From Streptomyces sp. HUAS CB01 (GTDB taxonomy: Bacteria > Actinomycetota > Actinomycetes > Streptomycetales > Streptomycetaceae): a stretch of DNA of 64,000 nucleotides. A model generated the notes under the pieces. The model was given only the letters and a program-made list of their open reading frames with translations, was not told where the DNA came from and did no database searches. This document shows positions 1-8,829 of the stretch, one piece after another; within the stretch, counting starts at the first letter, position 1, and the number at the start of each line of letters is the position of its first letter. Both the position numbers and the translations under genes were made by a program. The stretch covers positions 6,231,501-6,295,500 of the forward strand of contig NZ_CP129137.1 in the NCBI RefSeq assembly GCF_030406905.1, written 5' to 3'.

Positions 1-72
1 GTCCGGCCCGGCTCGCCCGTCCGCTCCGGGGCACCCAGCCCGTGGTCCCCAGTCCCCGGACCGCCGCCGACG

Positions 73-1749
73 TCAGCGACTGCCGCCCTGGAACGGCTGG
101 TCCTCCGCGAGGTGCGGGCGGCGCCGGCGGATCCGGGCCGCGAGCAGCGCCACGTCGTCCTCCGCGTGCTCGGCGTCCAGCTCCCGGACCACGGCGTCGG
201 CCATCTCGTCCACGGTGGCCGTGCAGGGCAGCCGCAGCCGGGTCAGCCTCCGAAGCGAGTCGTCGATGTCCTCCCCCCGCCGCTCGACCAGGCCGTCGGT
301 GTACAGCAGCAGCGTGTCGTCCGGCGTCAGCGGCCGGGTGACGAGCTCGTAGCCACCGACACCCGTGCCGAGCGGGGGCCCGGCCGGCACGTGCACGAGC
401 TCGGCGTGCCCGTCGGGAGTGAACACCACGGGCGGCAGGTGCCCGGCACTCGCGAACGAGCCGAGCCCCCGCGCCGGGTCCACCCGGACGAGCAGACACG
501 TCGCGGGCCGGGCCATGGTCTCGGAAATGGCGATGTCCAGCTGCCGCAGCACCCGGTGCGGCGGCAGATCCGCGGCGGCGACATCACGCAGCATCGAGCG
601 GTACGTGTTCATCTCGACGGCCGCCTCCACCCCGTGCCCCATCACATCGCCCATGACGAGCAGCGTGCGGCCGTAGTGGAGGCGCACGGTCTCGAACCAG
701 TCGCCACCGACGATGTTGCTGCTGCCCGCGGGCAGATAGCGGGTCGCGAAGCGCAGATTGGGATGGGGCTTGCCCGGCTCGGTCAGCAGGGCACGCTGGA
801 GCTCCACCGACTTGCCCTGCTCGGCCGCGAACTCCCGGGCGTGCACGACGCCGACCGCCGCGCGCCGCGCCGCGTGCCCGGCGACGGCGATGTCGTGCCC
901 GGTGAACGCGGCGCCGGTACGCGCCAGCAGCGCCAACCCGACAACCGGTGCGCCCCGTCCACCGCCGTCCGGAAGCCTGGTCAGGGGGACCGCGAGAACC
1001 GACGTGTTTGCGGCGGCGTCGTACTCCGTCGCGGGCAGCCCGGACTCGACGGCGCGCGCGGCGGCCGACTCCGCCGCCGGCCGGAGCCGTTCCCCGTCGG
1101 TGAGCAGTGCCACGGAACCGGACCCGGCGGCGCGGCGCATCATCGCGGGGGAGGGGCGTCTCGCCGGCGCTGCGCCGCTCTTCGGGGGCGGCGGCAGCAG
1201 GTCGACGACGGCGGCCTCCGCGATCCGCGAGCCCAGGAACTCCGCCAGTTCCCGGCAGGTGGCTGTCTCGTCGAGGCGGGTGCCTATCCGCTCGACGGCC
1301 TCGTCCGCCGCGGCGAGCCGGGCGGCGGCCGGGGACGGTTCCTCCTCGAGCCGGGGCGTGGACGTCTCGGCCACCACGCACATCAGCCCCGTGACGGTGC
1401 CCGCGTTCTCCAGCCGGAGGCAGGTGGTGCGGCAGCGCCCGCCGGGGCCGGTGACCCGGGTACGGGGGAGGCCGTCGGCGAGGACCTCGGCCGGCAGACC
1501 GGTGGGGGTGCCGAGGTACGGCTCGGCGGCAGGGCCCGGACGACGGCCGGCGAGAGCGGCCCCGGACTCGCCGGCGATCCGGAGGAAGGCGGGGTTCGCG
1601 TAGCGGTAGCGCAGATCCGTGTCCAGGACCACCACCCCGGCCGCGCTGCCCCACAGATCGTCGCCACCGGGCCAGGCACCGGTCGCGTCGGCGTCGGCCG
1701 CGGGGAGTCCGTGACGGCCCTGGAGCCGGTCCCGAGGGCCGGTAGCCAC
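73..1749 (-). CDS. PAS-GAF-PP2C (SpoIIE-type) serine phosphatase
   Basis: A 558-aa soluble protein. An N-terminal PAS-like region (about residues 30-125) is followed by a GAF-like region (about 145-310) and a C-terminal SpoIIE/PP2C phosphatase domain. Visible phosphatase motifs are NIVGGDWFE, VMGDVMGHG, SAGHLPPVV, LLYTDGLVE and EDDVALLAA, carrying the metal-binding aspartates. Such proteins dephosphorylate STAS anti-anti-sigma factors and so control alternative sigma factors after sensing a ligand or redox cue; the cue here is unknown. The GTG start follows a strong GGAGGAGGTGAG site. A STAS protein and two kinase-like partners lie about 50 kb away in this window, but pairing is inference only. 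Confidence 0.9.
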   Translation of the reverse strand: MATGPRDRLQGRHGLPAADADATGAWPGGDDLWGSAAGVVVLDTDLRYRYANPAFLRIAGESGAALAGRRPGPAAEPYLGTPTGLPAEVLADGLPRTRVTGPGGRCRTTCLRLENAGTVTGLMCVVAETSTPRLEEEPSPAAARLAAADEAVERIGTRLDETATCRELAEFLGSRIAEAAVVDLLPPPPKSGAAPARRPSPAMMRRAAGSGSVALLTDGERLRPAAESAAARAVESGLPATEYDAAANTSVLAVPLTRLPDGGGRGAPVVGLALLARTGAAFTGHDIAVAGHAARRAAVGVVHAREFAAEQGKSVELQRALLTEPGKPHPNLRFATRYLPAGSSNIVGGDWFETVRLHYGRTLLVMGDVMGHGVEAAVEMNTYRSMLRDVAAADLPPHRVLRQLDIAISETMARPATCLLVRVDPARGLGSFASAGHLPPVVFTPDGHAELVHVPAGPPLGTGVGGYELVTRPLTPDDTLLLYTDGLVERRGEDIDDSLRRLTRLRLPCTATVDEMADAVVRELDAEHAEDDVALLAARIRRRRPHLAEDQPFQGGSR

Positions 1750-1864
1750 ACGCTCACCTCCTCCCCCGCGGGGGCGGTGACCCCAGCTTCCTCCACAGCC
1801 TCCCCGCTCGCATCAGCTGACGGGGGCCTCCCGGCGGGGCCGGGCCCCGGACCGTACGGCGAGC

Positions 1865-3040
1865 CTATCCACGCGGCACCGGGCGGGCGGAGGCGCCCCC
1901 GGTGCCGCACCGCGGCGGCCCGGCGCCGTCCAGGGACAGCGCGAGGACGGCCCGGTCGTCGTCGTCGGAGTCGTCGGACCGGGCCGACCAGCGCTCCGCG
2001 TCGGTCCGTACGAACGCCACGACCGCCTCGGGGTCCGGCGCGCGCCCGTCCCCGAAGTGTTCGCCGAGCCGCTCCAGGACCGGGTAGAACACGCCGTTCG
2101 CGTCCCGTGCCTCGCTCACCCCGTCGGTGATCACCACGAGCACCTCGCCCGGATCCAGCCGGTGCGCCGTCGGGTCGTCGCCGTCCGCCGCGAGTCCGCC
2201 CAGTCCCAGGGGCAGCCCGGGGGCGGTGACCAGCCGCCGTGCGCCCTGCGGTCCGACCACCAGCGGCGAAGGGTGCCCGCGGTCGACGATCCGCACCTCG
2301 CCGCCGCCCGGCGGGAACTCCAGCACCAGCGCCGTCACGAACAGCTCCGGGTCGCCCTCGTCGCCGGACGGGCTGTTGCGGGCGATGCTGAGCTCCAGTC
2401 GCTCGGCCAGGCTGCTCAGGCTCTGCCACTCGTGGGCCGACACCCGGAAGCTGCCCAGCACCGCCGCGACCGTCTGGACCGCTTCCAGCCCCTTGCCGCG
2501 GACGTCCCCGATGATCGCCCGCACTCCGAAGGGCGTCTCGCACACGTCGTACAGGTCACCGCCGACGAGCGTGCCGCCTTCGCCGGCCTCGTAGAACCCG
2601 GCGGCGCGCACCGGCCCGAGCCGGGGCGGCACGGGCCGCAGCAGGGTCCGTTGCACGGCCTCCGCGACCGAGTGGGCCCGGATCAGATGCCTCCGGGTCC
2701 GCTCCCGCTGCCAGGCCAGCGCGACGCTGGCGACGCCGATGAGGAACGTGGCGGCATACACGGCCACATGGTGCTGCTCGTCGAAGTGTCCGGGGCGGCG
2801 GGCGGCCATCCACATCTGCAGCCCCAGGCACACCACGGCCGACAGCGCCGTACCCCGCGGGCCGCGCGTCGCGGCGGCCAGCGGCGGCACCGCGATGAGC
2901 ATGAAGCTCACCGGCTCGCGGCCTCTGACGACCAGCTCCGCGAGCACGTCGACGGCCACCGCGGCCAGCGGCAGCCACCACACCCACGCACGGCGTGGGG
3001 ACGGTGGCCGCAGCGCGGTACGGAGGCTCGGGGCGTCCAC
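1865..3040 (-). CDS. Membrane-anchored PP2C (SpoIIE-type) phosphatase
   Basis: About 391 aa from a GTG at 3040, placed 11 bp after the stop of the FUSC-type gene. An open frame continues upstream, but that part overlaps the FUSC gene and has shadow-like composition, so the internal GTG is preferred. The N-terminus has several hydrophobic segments (about residues 20-110: WWLPLAAVAVDVLAEL, FMLIAVPPLA, VAVYAATFLIGVASVAL), then a linker and a SpoIIE domain with LVGGDLYDV, IIGDVRGKG, DRGHPSPLV, LVVITDGVS and DDRAVLAL. It probably dephosphorylates an anti-anti-sigma partner at the membrane. The tight spacing suggests one transcript with the FUSC gene. The start is less certain than the family. Confidence 0.85.
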   Translation of the reverse strand: MDAPSLRTALRPPSPRRAWVWWLPLAAVAVDVLAELVVRGREPVSFMLIAVPPLAAATRGPRGTALSAVVCLGLQMWMAARRPGHFDEQHHVAVYAATFLIGVASVALAWQRERTRRHLIRAHSVAEAVQRTLLRPVPPRLGPVRAAGFYEAGEGGTLVGGDLYDVCETPFGVRAIIGDVRGKGLEAVQTVAAVLGSFRVSAHEWQSLSSLAERLELSIARNSPSGDEGDPELFVTALVLEFPPGGGEVRIVDRGHPSPLVVGPQGARRLVTAPGLPLGLGGLAADGDDPTAHRLDPGEVLVVITDGVSEARDANGVFYPVLERLGEHFGDGRAPDPEAVVAFVRTDAERWSARSDDSDDDDRAVLALSLDGAGPPRCGTGGASARPVPRG

Positions 3041-3051
3041 GGGGGCGCGCC

Positions 3052-5241
3052 CTACCGTCCGGGCCCGCCGGGACCGGACACGGAGTCCGCGGCACCGGCC
3101 GCCGTCGTGCCGGGGGCCGCCCGGCGCACCGCGTCGGGAAGTTCGGCCTCGATCCGGGTGAGCTGGGCGTGGAGACTGCGGAGCCACACGTCGAGGTCGA
3201 CCAGCGCCGGCAGGGGCGGTCCGGCCGGCGGGGAGGGCGCGGCCCGCGTCCCGTCCGGCGGCGGGCGCTCGCCGGTGCACAGGGCGGCGAGCCGGTCGGT
3301 GGTCCGCGCCAGCGCCCGCGCACCGGCCCGGGCCCGGTCCGCGGCCTCCGGGGGCAGCGAGTCCGACGGCAGGTCGAAACGGGGCAGCCACTGGGCGCCG
3401 AGCAGGATCTGGTTCGCCGCGATCAGTACGCCGTGCCAGTCGGCGTGGACGGGCGCGCTGCCCCCCGGTTCGCTGCGGAACTGGTCGTAGGCGGACTCGG
3501 CGAGGCGCAGCCGGTGCAGTGCCGGCAGCGTCGGCGGCGGAGGGGCCGAGCCCGGCGGCACGGCCGTCAGGACCCCGACGGTGCCCCTGATCAGCGGGCC
3601 GCACTCGTGCAGCAGCCCGGCCATGGTCCTGCGCACCTCACGGCGGGCGCCGGCCGGCCAGGCCAGCATCGCGCACAGCAGACCGATGGCGCTCCCGGTC
3701 ACCACGTCCACGATCCGCGCCTCGGCCAGCCGCCAGGACGCCGGTGAGATCTGGGCGAACGCGGTGGCCACCACCAGCGTGAACAGCCCCTGCGCCCAGG
3801 CGATGCCGAGCAGCGGCCCGAGCGCGAAGGCGATGAGCATGCCCGGCGCGAGGATCGCGGCGTACGCCTCGGTGTGCTGTCCCAGACCGATGAGCAGGGC
3901 GCCCGCGGCGACGGCACCCACGAGGTTGCCGGCGACCGCCTTGCGGATGGCCGCCCAGGTCTGGCCGAAGGTGGTCCGGCTCAGCGTCAGCACCGCCAGC
4001 AGCACCCAGAAGCCGTGGGTCAGGTCCAGCGAACCCGCCACGAACCGGGCGGCCGCGAGGGCCAGTGCGATGCGTACGGCGTTCTGGAACTGCACCGAGC
4101 GGAGCGTCATGTTGCCGGTGACCCGGCGGAGCCACAGCTGCGGGGTGGATGCCTCGGTGTACCAGAACAGCTCCCGCGGCTCGATCGGCGGGGTCCGCCG
4201 CCCGTCGAGGCCGACCCGTACGGAGATCTCCAGGATCCGCACCGACTCGGCGACGGCCAGCAGTGCCGCCTGCCGGCGCAGCACCGGCACCGGAGGCACC
4301 TCCGCGACGGGTCCCGTCACCTGCCGCACCCGCATCTGCTGGAAGGCGTCGATCGCCTCGTCCATCCGCTGCGGGCCGGGGGCGGGGCGGCCCGCCCGCA
4401 GGGCGGCGGCGGTCTCGTCGCACAGGGACGCCACCTGAGGCAGCAGCGAGCCGGACGCGGTGTCGGCACGGTCTCCGTCGGGCCCACCGGCCCCGGTGCC
4501 GTCCCTGACGAGCCGGTGGAGTTGGCCCGTCTCGGTCTGATGGGCCAGTTGTTCCAGCAGCCGGCGGGCGGCGGACCCCGCCTGGGAGAGTCCGCGTGCC
4601 GCACGTCCCGGGCCCGCGGGCCGCTCCGCCGGCGGGATCCTGGAAAGCCGCAGCTTCGACCCGGCGGCCCGCAGGGCCTCGGGGGAGAGGCGGACGCGCC
4701 CCGCGATGGTGTCGCCCGCCGTGGCGACGGCCTCCGCGAGGGTCGCCCGGTACGTCGTGCCCGGCGGCTGCGGCAGCAGGTACAGCTCGCACAGCGCCAG
4801 CACCAGCACTCCGTAGGTGAGCCCGGCCAGCCGCAGCCACAACGTCTCGGGCTCGTACGGCGGGAAGCAGGCCAGGATGTAGAAGAGCTGGAGTCCCGGC
4901 GCCGCCCCGGCGGGCCGCGGCCCCCCGATCGCCCCGAAGGCGAGGAGGAAGCCCACGACGAGCATCCCGAGCACCGCCGCCCAGGTCGCCACCGCCAGCA
5001 CGGTCCCCAGTGCCACCAGCACCAGGCCCACCGGCAGTGCCTTCAGCATCACCTCGGCCCGCTGCCGCCCGGACCCGGGGATCGAGGACAGCAGCCCGAG
5101 GGCGATCGGGGCGAACAGCGCGTACAGCGCCAGCACCGGGTCGTGGAGTCCGTACAGGAAGGGGTAGAACCCCGCGGTCGCCGCGAGGGACACCCGCAGC
5201 GACCGGTGCAGGATCTCGGTGCGCTCCGCCCCGGTCTTCAC
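3052..5241 (-). CDS. FUSC-family membrane protein (putative exporter)
   Basis: A 729-aa protein with two sets of hydrophobic helices (about residues 20-160 and 385-545) separated by a soluble alpha-helical middle, and a soluble C-terminal tail. This is the layout of the FUSC/aromatic-acid-exporter-like family (fusaric acid resistance, AaeB/YccS relatives). Such proteins are thought to export aromatic acids or similar toxic metabolites; the substrate here cannot be read from sequence. The GTG start overlaps the stop of a 59-aa ORF in a GTGA junction, implying translational coupling, and the membrane phosphatase gene follows 11 bp later. Confidence 0.8.
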   Translation of the reverse strand: MKTGAERTEILHRSLRVSLAATAGFYPFLYGLHDPVLALYALFAPIALGLLSSIPGSGRQRAEVMLKALPVGLVLVALGTVLAVATWAAVLGMLVVGFLLAFGAIGGPRPAGAAPGLQLFYILACFPPYEPETLWLRLAGLTYGVLVLALCELYLLPQPPGTTYRATLAEAVATAGDTIAGRVRLSPEALRAAGSKLRLSRIPPAERPAGPGRAARGLSQAGSAARRLLEQLAHQTETGQLHRLVRDGTGAGGPDGDRADTASGSLLPQVASLCDETAAALRAGRPAPGPQRMDEAIDAFQQMRVRQVTGPVAEVPPVPVLRRQAALLAVAESVRILEISVRVGLDGRRTPPIEPRELFWYTEASTPQLWLRRVTGNMTLRSVQFQNAVRIALALAAARFVAGSLDLTHGFWVLLAVLTLSRTTFGQTWAAIRKAVAGNLVGAVAAGALLIGLGQHTEAYAAILAPGMLIAFALGPLLGIAWAQGLFTLVVATAFAQISPASWRLAEARIVDVVTGSAIGLLCAMLAWPAGARREVRRTMAGLLHECGPLIRGTVGVLTAVPPGSAPPPPTLPALHRLRLAESAYDQFRSEPGGSAPVHADWHGVLIAANQILLGAQWLPRFDLPSDSLPPEAADRARAGARALARTTDRLAALCTGERPPPDGTRAAPSPPAGPPLPALVDLDVWLRSLHAQLTRIEAELPDAVRRAAPGTTAAGAADSVSGPGGPGR

Positions 5242-5417
5242 GGCAGGTCCCCGGGAGCGCCCGTGCCGGGCGGGGACACCCGGCCGATCATCCCGGTAGC
5301 GGCGGGTGCCCTCACCGCCGTCGGGCGCATGTGCGGGGCGGGCCCGGCGCCGAGCGCCGCGAGCACGACCGCCGTGAAGGCGCCCGTCCGCGCGGCCGGC
5401 GAAGACTCAGCGCGCAT
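5238..5417 (-). CDS. Small coupled ORF upstream of FUSC gene
   Basis: A 59-aa reading frame starting at ATG 5417, eight bases after a GAGAGGAA ribosome site. Its TGA stop overlaps the GTG start of the FUSC gene. The peptide has a short hydrophobic stretch (TGAFTAVVLAALGAG) that could be a membrane segment or a weak signal peptide, followed by a Pro/Ala/Gly-rich tail. No family is recognised. The stop/start overlap and well-spaced ribosome site are the only support; it could be a leader whose translation primes the FUSC gene rather than a functional peptide. Confidence 0.4.
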   Translation of the reverse strand: MRAESSPAARTGAFTAVVLAALGAGPAPHMRPTAVRAPAATGMIGRVSPPGTGAPGDLP

Positions 5418-5904
5418 GAGCACGTTCCTCTCGGGCCGACGCCGCCGCGGCGTCGTGGGCGGGCCGGACAGCGACCCGCTGCCCATTGTCGGCCGCTCCC
5501 GTGGGGACCGCAGCCCGGCCGGCGCGGCTGGGGGCCGGCCCCGGTCGGACCGGGCCTGTTCGGACGGGCCCGTTCGGAGGGCCCGTTCGGACGTCGGTCC
5601 GGCCGCCCGGTGGACCCGCCGTCCCGTCCACCCCGTCGGGACGGCAGTCCCGGACGGCCCTGTGAGGGGCGCTGCCCGGTCGGCCGTGAGGACCTGTGCC
5701 CGGGACTACGAACCTCTGCCCGGTCGGCCGGACGGCCCTGTACGGATCGCGGCCCGATCGCGCCCGGTGGAGCCCGCCCGGGCCTCCGTCCCCCACCCCG
5801 TTCGGACGTCGGTCCGGCCCTCCCCGATCGCGGCGCGCCCCGTGCCAGGGTCACGATGGCAGGAACCACAGCAGCCACGGGGGCGGAGGCGGGAGGTCGT
5901 ACGG
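5418..5904. repeat. Gene-free repetitive GC-rich spacer
   Basis: No convincing gene in this divergent intergenic stretch. It holds degenerate copies of a CGTTCGGACG-type word, including one exact 22-bp direct repeat at 5583-5604 and 5798-5819 (215 bp apart), and related blocks such as GGGCCCGTTCGGA repeated around 5565-5590. It separates the leftward FUSC operon from the rightward DMT transporter and must hold both promoters, but no clear -35/-10 pair stands out. Confidence 0.5.
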
Positions 5905-6822
5905 GTGCAGTCGCTCCTGGTGCCGGTGGGCTTCGCCCTCGCCTCGGCGCTCAGCAATGCCATCGCCACCGTGCTGCAGCGCCAGGAGGCCCTCAAGGTG
6001 CCGAGCTCCAGCGGCTTCCGCCCGGGGCTGATGCTCGATCTGCTGCGCCGTCCGCTGTGGCTGGCCGGGATCGCCGCGGTCCTCGTGGCGGGGGTGTGCC
6101 AGGCGCTGGCGCTCAACACCGGCCCGCTGGCGATCGTCCAGCCGCTGTTCGTCCTCGAACTGCCGCTCGCCCTGATCGTCGCCTCGATCGTGATGCACCG
6201 GCACCTGCCCCCGTCCGGCTGGGGCGCCGTGAGCCTCGTCGTGGTGGGCCTCGGCATCGCCCTGGCCGCGGCGTCCCCCACCGGCAACCGCACCCAAGTG
6301 CCCCTGGACCGCTGGCTGCCCGCGCTCGCCGTCTGCGGAGGGGCGGTCGTCGCGCTCTCGGTCGTGGCCCTGCGGCGGCCCGTGGGGCGCACCCGCGCCG
6401 CCCTCCTCGGCACGGCCACCGCCATCAGCTACGCCCTCACCGCCGCGCTCATGAAGTCGGCGACCCACATCCTCGAGGACGAGGGAGCCGCGGCCTTCTT
6501 CACCTCCTGGGAGGTGTACGCCTTCGCGGTCACCGGTGGCACCGCGCTCTTCCTGCTCGAGAACGCCCTGCAGGCGGGCCCGTTGGTCGCCTCCCAGCCG
6601 GCGCTCACCCTCGGCGACGCCACCCTGAGCCTGCTGCTCGGCGTCACCCTCTACGAGGAGCACGTGCGCACCGGCTGGTGGCTGCTGCCGGAGCTGCTGG
6701 GCCTCGGCCTGATCACCGTCGGCGTCTTCACCCTCGCCCGGATCCCCCTCGCGGAGACACTCGTGGCCGCGGAGGAGACCTCCGAGGCCGCTCCTCCCCA
6801 GGCGGGGCAGCCCCTGCCCTGA
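5905..6822 (+). CDS. DMT/EamA-family transporter
   Basis: About 305 aa from GTG 5905, chosen because GGGAGG lies about nine bases upstream and the first hydrophobic helix starts immediately (SLLVPVGFALASALSNA). Roughly ten hydrophobic helices follow, ending in a soluble Glu/Ala tail. This is the drug/metabolite transporter (EamA-like) fold. The helix around NTGPLAIVQPLFVLELPLA is typical of DMT proteins common in actinomycetes. It likely moves a small metabolite across the membrane; the substrate is not predictable. The same frame is open far upstream, but that part is shadow sequence. Confidence 0.85.
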   Translation: MQSLLVPVGFALASALSNAIATVLQRQEALKVPSSSGFRPGLMLDLLRRPLWLAGIAAVLVAGVCQALALNTGPLAIVQPLFVLELPLALIVASIVMHRHLPPSGWGAVSLVVVGLGIALAAASPTGNRTQVPLDRWLPALAVCGGAVVALSVVALRRPVGRTRAALLGTATAISYALTAALMKSATHILEDEGAAAFFTSWEVYAFAVTGGTALFLLENALQAGPLVASQPALTLGDATLSLLLGVTLYEEHVRTGWWLLPELLGLGLITVGVFTLARIPLAETLVAAEETSEAAPPQAGQPLP

Positions 6823-6985
6823 ACCGCCCCCCGTCGGGGATTCGCCGCCCGGCCGCCGAGGGTTCGCGGACGGGTCCGCCGAAGGATCCCGAATCGGCGC
6901 GCCAGGGGATTGAGGGAAGCGGCCGAGAAGCGTTTCATTGCAGGTGAAAGGGGCCGATTTGACGCTTCCGAAGGAGGCGGCCCGC

Positions 6986-7465
6986 ATGACCACACACCAA
7001 CCGAGCATCGAGCAGCACCCTGATCTCGCCGAGATGCGCGCACGCTTCGAACGCGCCACCGCGTCGCCGCGCGGCCAGGTGACCGAAACGCTGGCCCTCC
7101 TCACGGGCCTCTACCTCGCGGCCTCGCCGTGGATCGTCGGTTTCAACGGCCTCACCACGCTGGCCGTCACCAACCTGATCTGCGGCGTCGCCTACGCCCT
7201 GTGTCTGGGCGGGTTCGGCTCGGCCTACGAGCGGACCCACGCCATGGCCTGGTGCGCCATCGTGATCGGCGCCTTCACGATCTTCTCCCCGTGGATCGTC
7301 GCCGGGAACGTCGCCGTCACCGGCAGCGTCGTCAGCAACGTCATCGTCGGCATCGCGGCACTCTGCATCGGCGTGGCCATGGCCGCCATGACCGACCGCC
7401 CCGGCTCGCTGCGCCCCGCGCGGGCGTCCGGAGGCCGGGGCCGTGACCTCGGTCCCCTGAGCTGA
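6986..7465 (+). CDS. SPW-repeat membrane protein
   Basis: A 159-aa protein from ATG 6986, directly preceded by AAGGAGGCGG. After a charged N-terminus (about 45 residues) come four hydrophobic helices arranged as two repeats, each containing the signature Ser-Pro-Trp (SPWIVGF and SPWIVAG). This defines the SPW-repeat family of small actinobacterial integral membrane proteins, whose function is not established. A good stem-loop at 7481-7519 closes the transcript, so it appears monocistronic or the last gene after the DMT transporter. Confidence 0.88.
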   Translation: MTTHQPSIEQHPDLAEMRARFERATASPRGQVTETLALLTGLYLAASPWIVGFNGLTTLAVTNLICGVAYALCLGGFGSAYERTHAMAWCAIVIGAFTIFSPWIVAGNVAVTGSVVSNVIVGIAALCIGVAMAAMTDRPGSLRPARASGGRGRDLGPLS

Positions 7466-7480
7466 GCCGCCCTTCACCGC

Positions 7481-7519
7481 GAAGGCCCCGGCCGCCCGGA
7501 CAGGGCGCCCGGGGCCTTC
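7481..7519 (+). terminator. Stem-loop terminator after SPW gene
   Basis: GAAGGCCCCGG (7481-7491) pairs perfectly with CCGGGGCCTTC (7509-7519) across a 17-nt loop, 15 bp after the SPW-repeat stop. There is no T-tract, as is usual in streptomycetes. Confidence 0.65.
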
Positions 7520-7621
7520 CGGCTGGACGAACAGGGGCCTTCCGGTTGCACGAAGAGTCTCTCGGGCGACCACGCATGGTGAGCTATGTTGAGCGAGAGC
7601 GGGACGAGAGGGAGGCACACG

Positions 7622-8542
7622 GTGCCATCAGGGCAGCGGGCGCGCGCACAGGCGTCTGCGATCACGCCGGGAAGACAGACTCCGGACGCGGAGCCGGCTC
7701 CTGTGGAGAGGGTCCGCGCGCTGTTCGGCGGACACCGGCTGTCGCCCGGGCAGCGGCGGATCGCGCAGTACATCACGGACAACCTCACCGAGGCCGCCTT
7801 TCTGTCGATCACCGATCTCGCGGACCGCGTCGGCGTCAGCCAGCCGTCGGTGACGCGCTTCGCGTCCTCGGTGGGCTTCAGCGGCTACCCGGCGCTGCGG
7901 GAGGCGCTGCAGCCCATCGCGCTCAGCGCCGTCGCCGGCTCGCCGGAGACGGGCGGGAGCGGGCGCAACGAGCTGCAGACGGCGGTCGACGCGGAGATCG
8001 CGAACCTGGAGAGCCTGCGCCGGAGGTTCGCCGACACCGGCCAGGTGCTCGAGGTCGGCCGCGAGCTGGCCCGTTCGGTGCCGCTGACGATCCTGGGGCT
8101 GCGGATCTCCACCTCGCTCGCGGAGTACTTCGCCTATGCCGCCCGGCGGATCCACCCGGACGTACGGCTGGTCTCGCGCGGCGGGAGCGTGGCGTACGAC
8201 GCGCTGCTGCAGTCGCGGGAGGCGGGCGGGACCTGGGTACTGGCCTTCGCGATGCCCCGGCACGCCAAGGAGACCCTTGCGGCGGTGCGGGCCGCCCGCC
8301 GTACGGGCCTGCGGACCGCCCTGATCACGGATCTCACCCTGGGGCCGCTCGTGGACGAGGTCGACGTGGCCCTGACCGCGGGCACCGGTTCACGACTCGT
8401 GTTCGACTCCTACTCGGCGCCCGGCGTCCTGTCGGCGGCCATCCTCCAGGCGATGGCGGACGCGGACCCCGAACGCACACAGCGGCGGCTGGAGCAGTAC
8501 GAGCACGCCGCGGAGCAGCACGACTTCTTTCTCGAGGACTGA
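7622..8542 (+). CDS. MurR/RpiR-family regulator (HTH + SIS domain)
   Basis: About 306 aa. The GTG at 7622 is preceded at good spacing by GAGAGGGAGG; an in-frame ATG at 7586 lacks a site. The N-terminal RpiR-type HTH (about residues 30-105) shows the hallmark SITDLADRVGVSQPSVTRF. The C-terminal half is a SIS sugar-isomerase-like domain (about 125-265) that would bind a phosphosugar or related ligand (SRGGSVAYDALLQS, ALITDLTLGPL). Family members repress or activate amino-sugar, sugar or amino-acid catabolism. The downstream neighbour is only a decayed metE fragment, so its natural target may have been lost; two palindromes at 8605-8652 are candidate binding sites. Confidence 0.9.
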   Translation: MPSGQRARAQASAITPGRQTPDAEPAPVERVRALFGGHRLSPGQRRIAQYITDNLTEAAFLSITDLADRVGVSQPSVTRFASSVGFSGYPALREALQPIALSAVAGSPETGGSGRNELQTAVDAEIANLESLRRRFADTGQVLEVGRELARSVPLTILGLRISTSLAEYFAYAARRIHPDVRLVSRGGSVAYDALLQSREAGGTWVLAFAMPRHAKETLAAVRAARRTGLRTALITDLTLGPLVDEVDVALTAGTGSRLVFDSYSAPGVLSAAILQAMADADPERTQRRLEQYEHAAEQHDFFLED

Positions 8543-8604
8543 CCGGCAGCACGCACACCCCCTCCCCCCGGTGGGAGAAAAGGGGGACTTTCATGCCCAG
8601 AAGC

Positions 8605-8652
8605 GCATGAATTTTTTCATGCTCTTGCTTACTTGGCGGTAAATATATTTAC
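8605..8652. promoter_or_regulatory. Pair of A+T-rich palindromes (candidate operator/promoter)
   Basis: GCATGAA-TTTT-TTCATGC (8605-8622) is a perfect 7-4-7 inverted repeat. GTAAATATATTTAC (8639-8652) is a perfect 14-bp palindrome. Their centres lie 32 bp apart, about three helical turns. This is the most A+T-rich patch seen in the window and directly follows the RpiR-type regulator. It probably marks a promoter with a dimeric operator, but the gene it once served is unclear because only metE debris follows. Confidence 0.5.
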
Positions 8653-8829
8653 TGCGTGTGGCACTGCGGACGACACTCCTCCTCGTCGGCCCCACGGTGT
8701 TCTGTTCGGGCAATCCGCTCCCCTCGGATGCCCCCCGGCGGCTCCGGTCAACCCCTGGGCCGGAGCCGCCGGTCAACAGCCTTCACGAGCACGGCCCCGG
8801 CCAACGGCTCCCCGCACCGGCCGAACCGG

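Noticed and set aside
112..2130. Very long open frames opposite the phosphatase genes
   Set aside because: They are Arg/Gly/Pro-rich shadows created by high third-position G+C; the opposite frames carry full phosphatase motifs.
8591..8776. 61-aa minus ORF over the A+T-rich palindromes
   Set aside because: Basic low-information peptide without a ribosome site; the palindromes indicate a control region.
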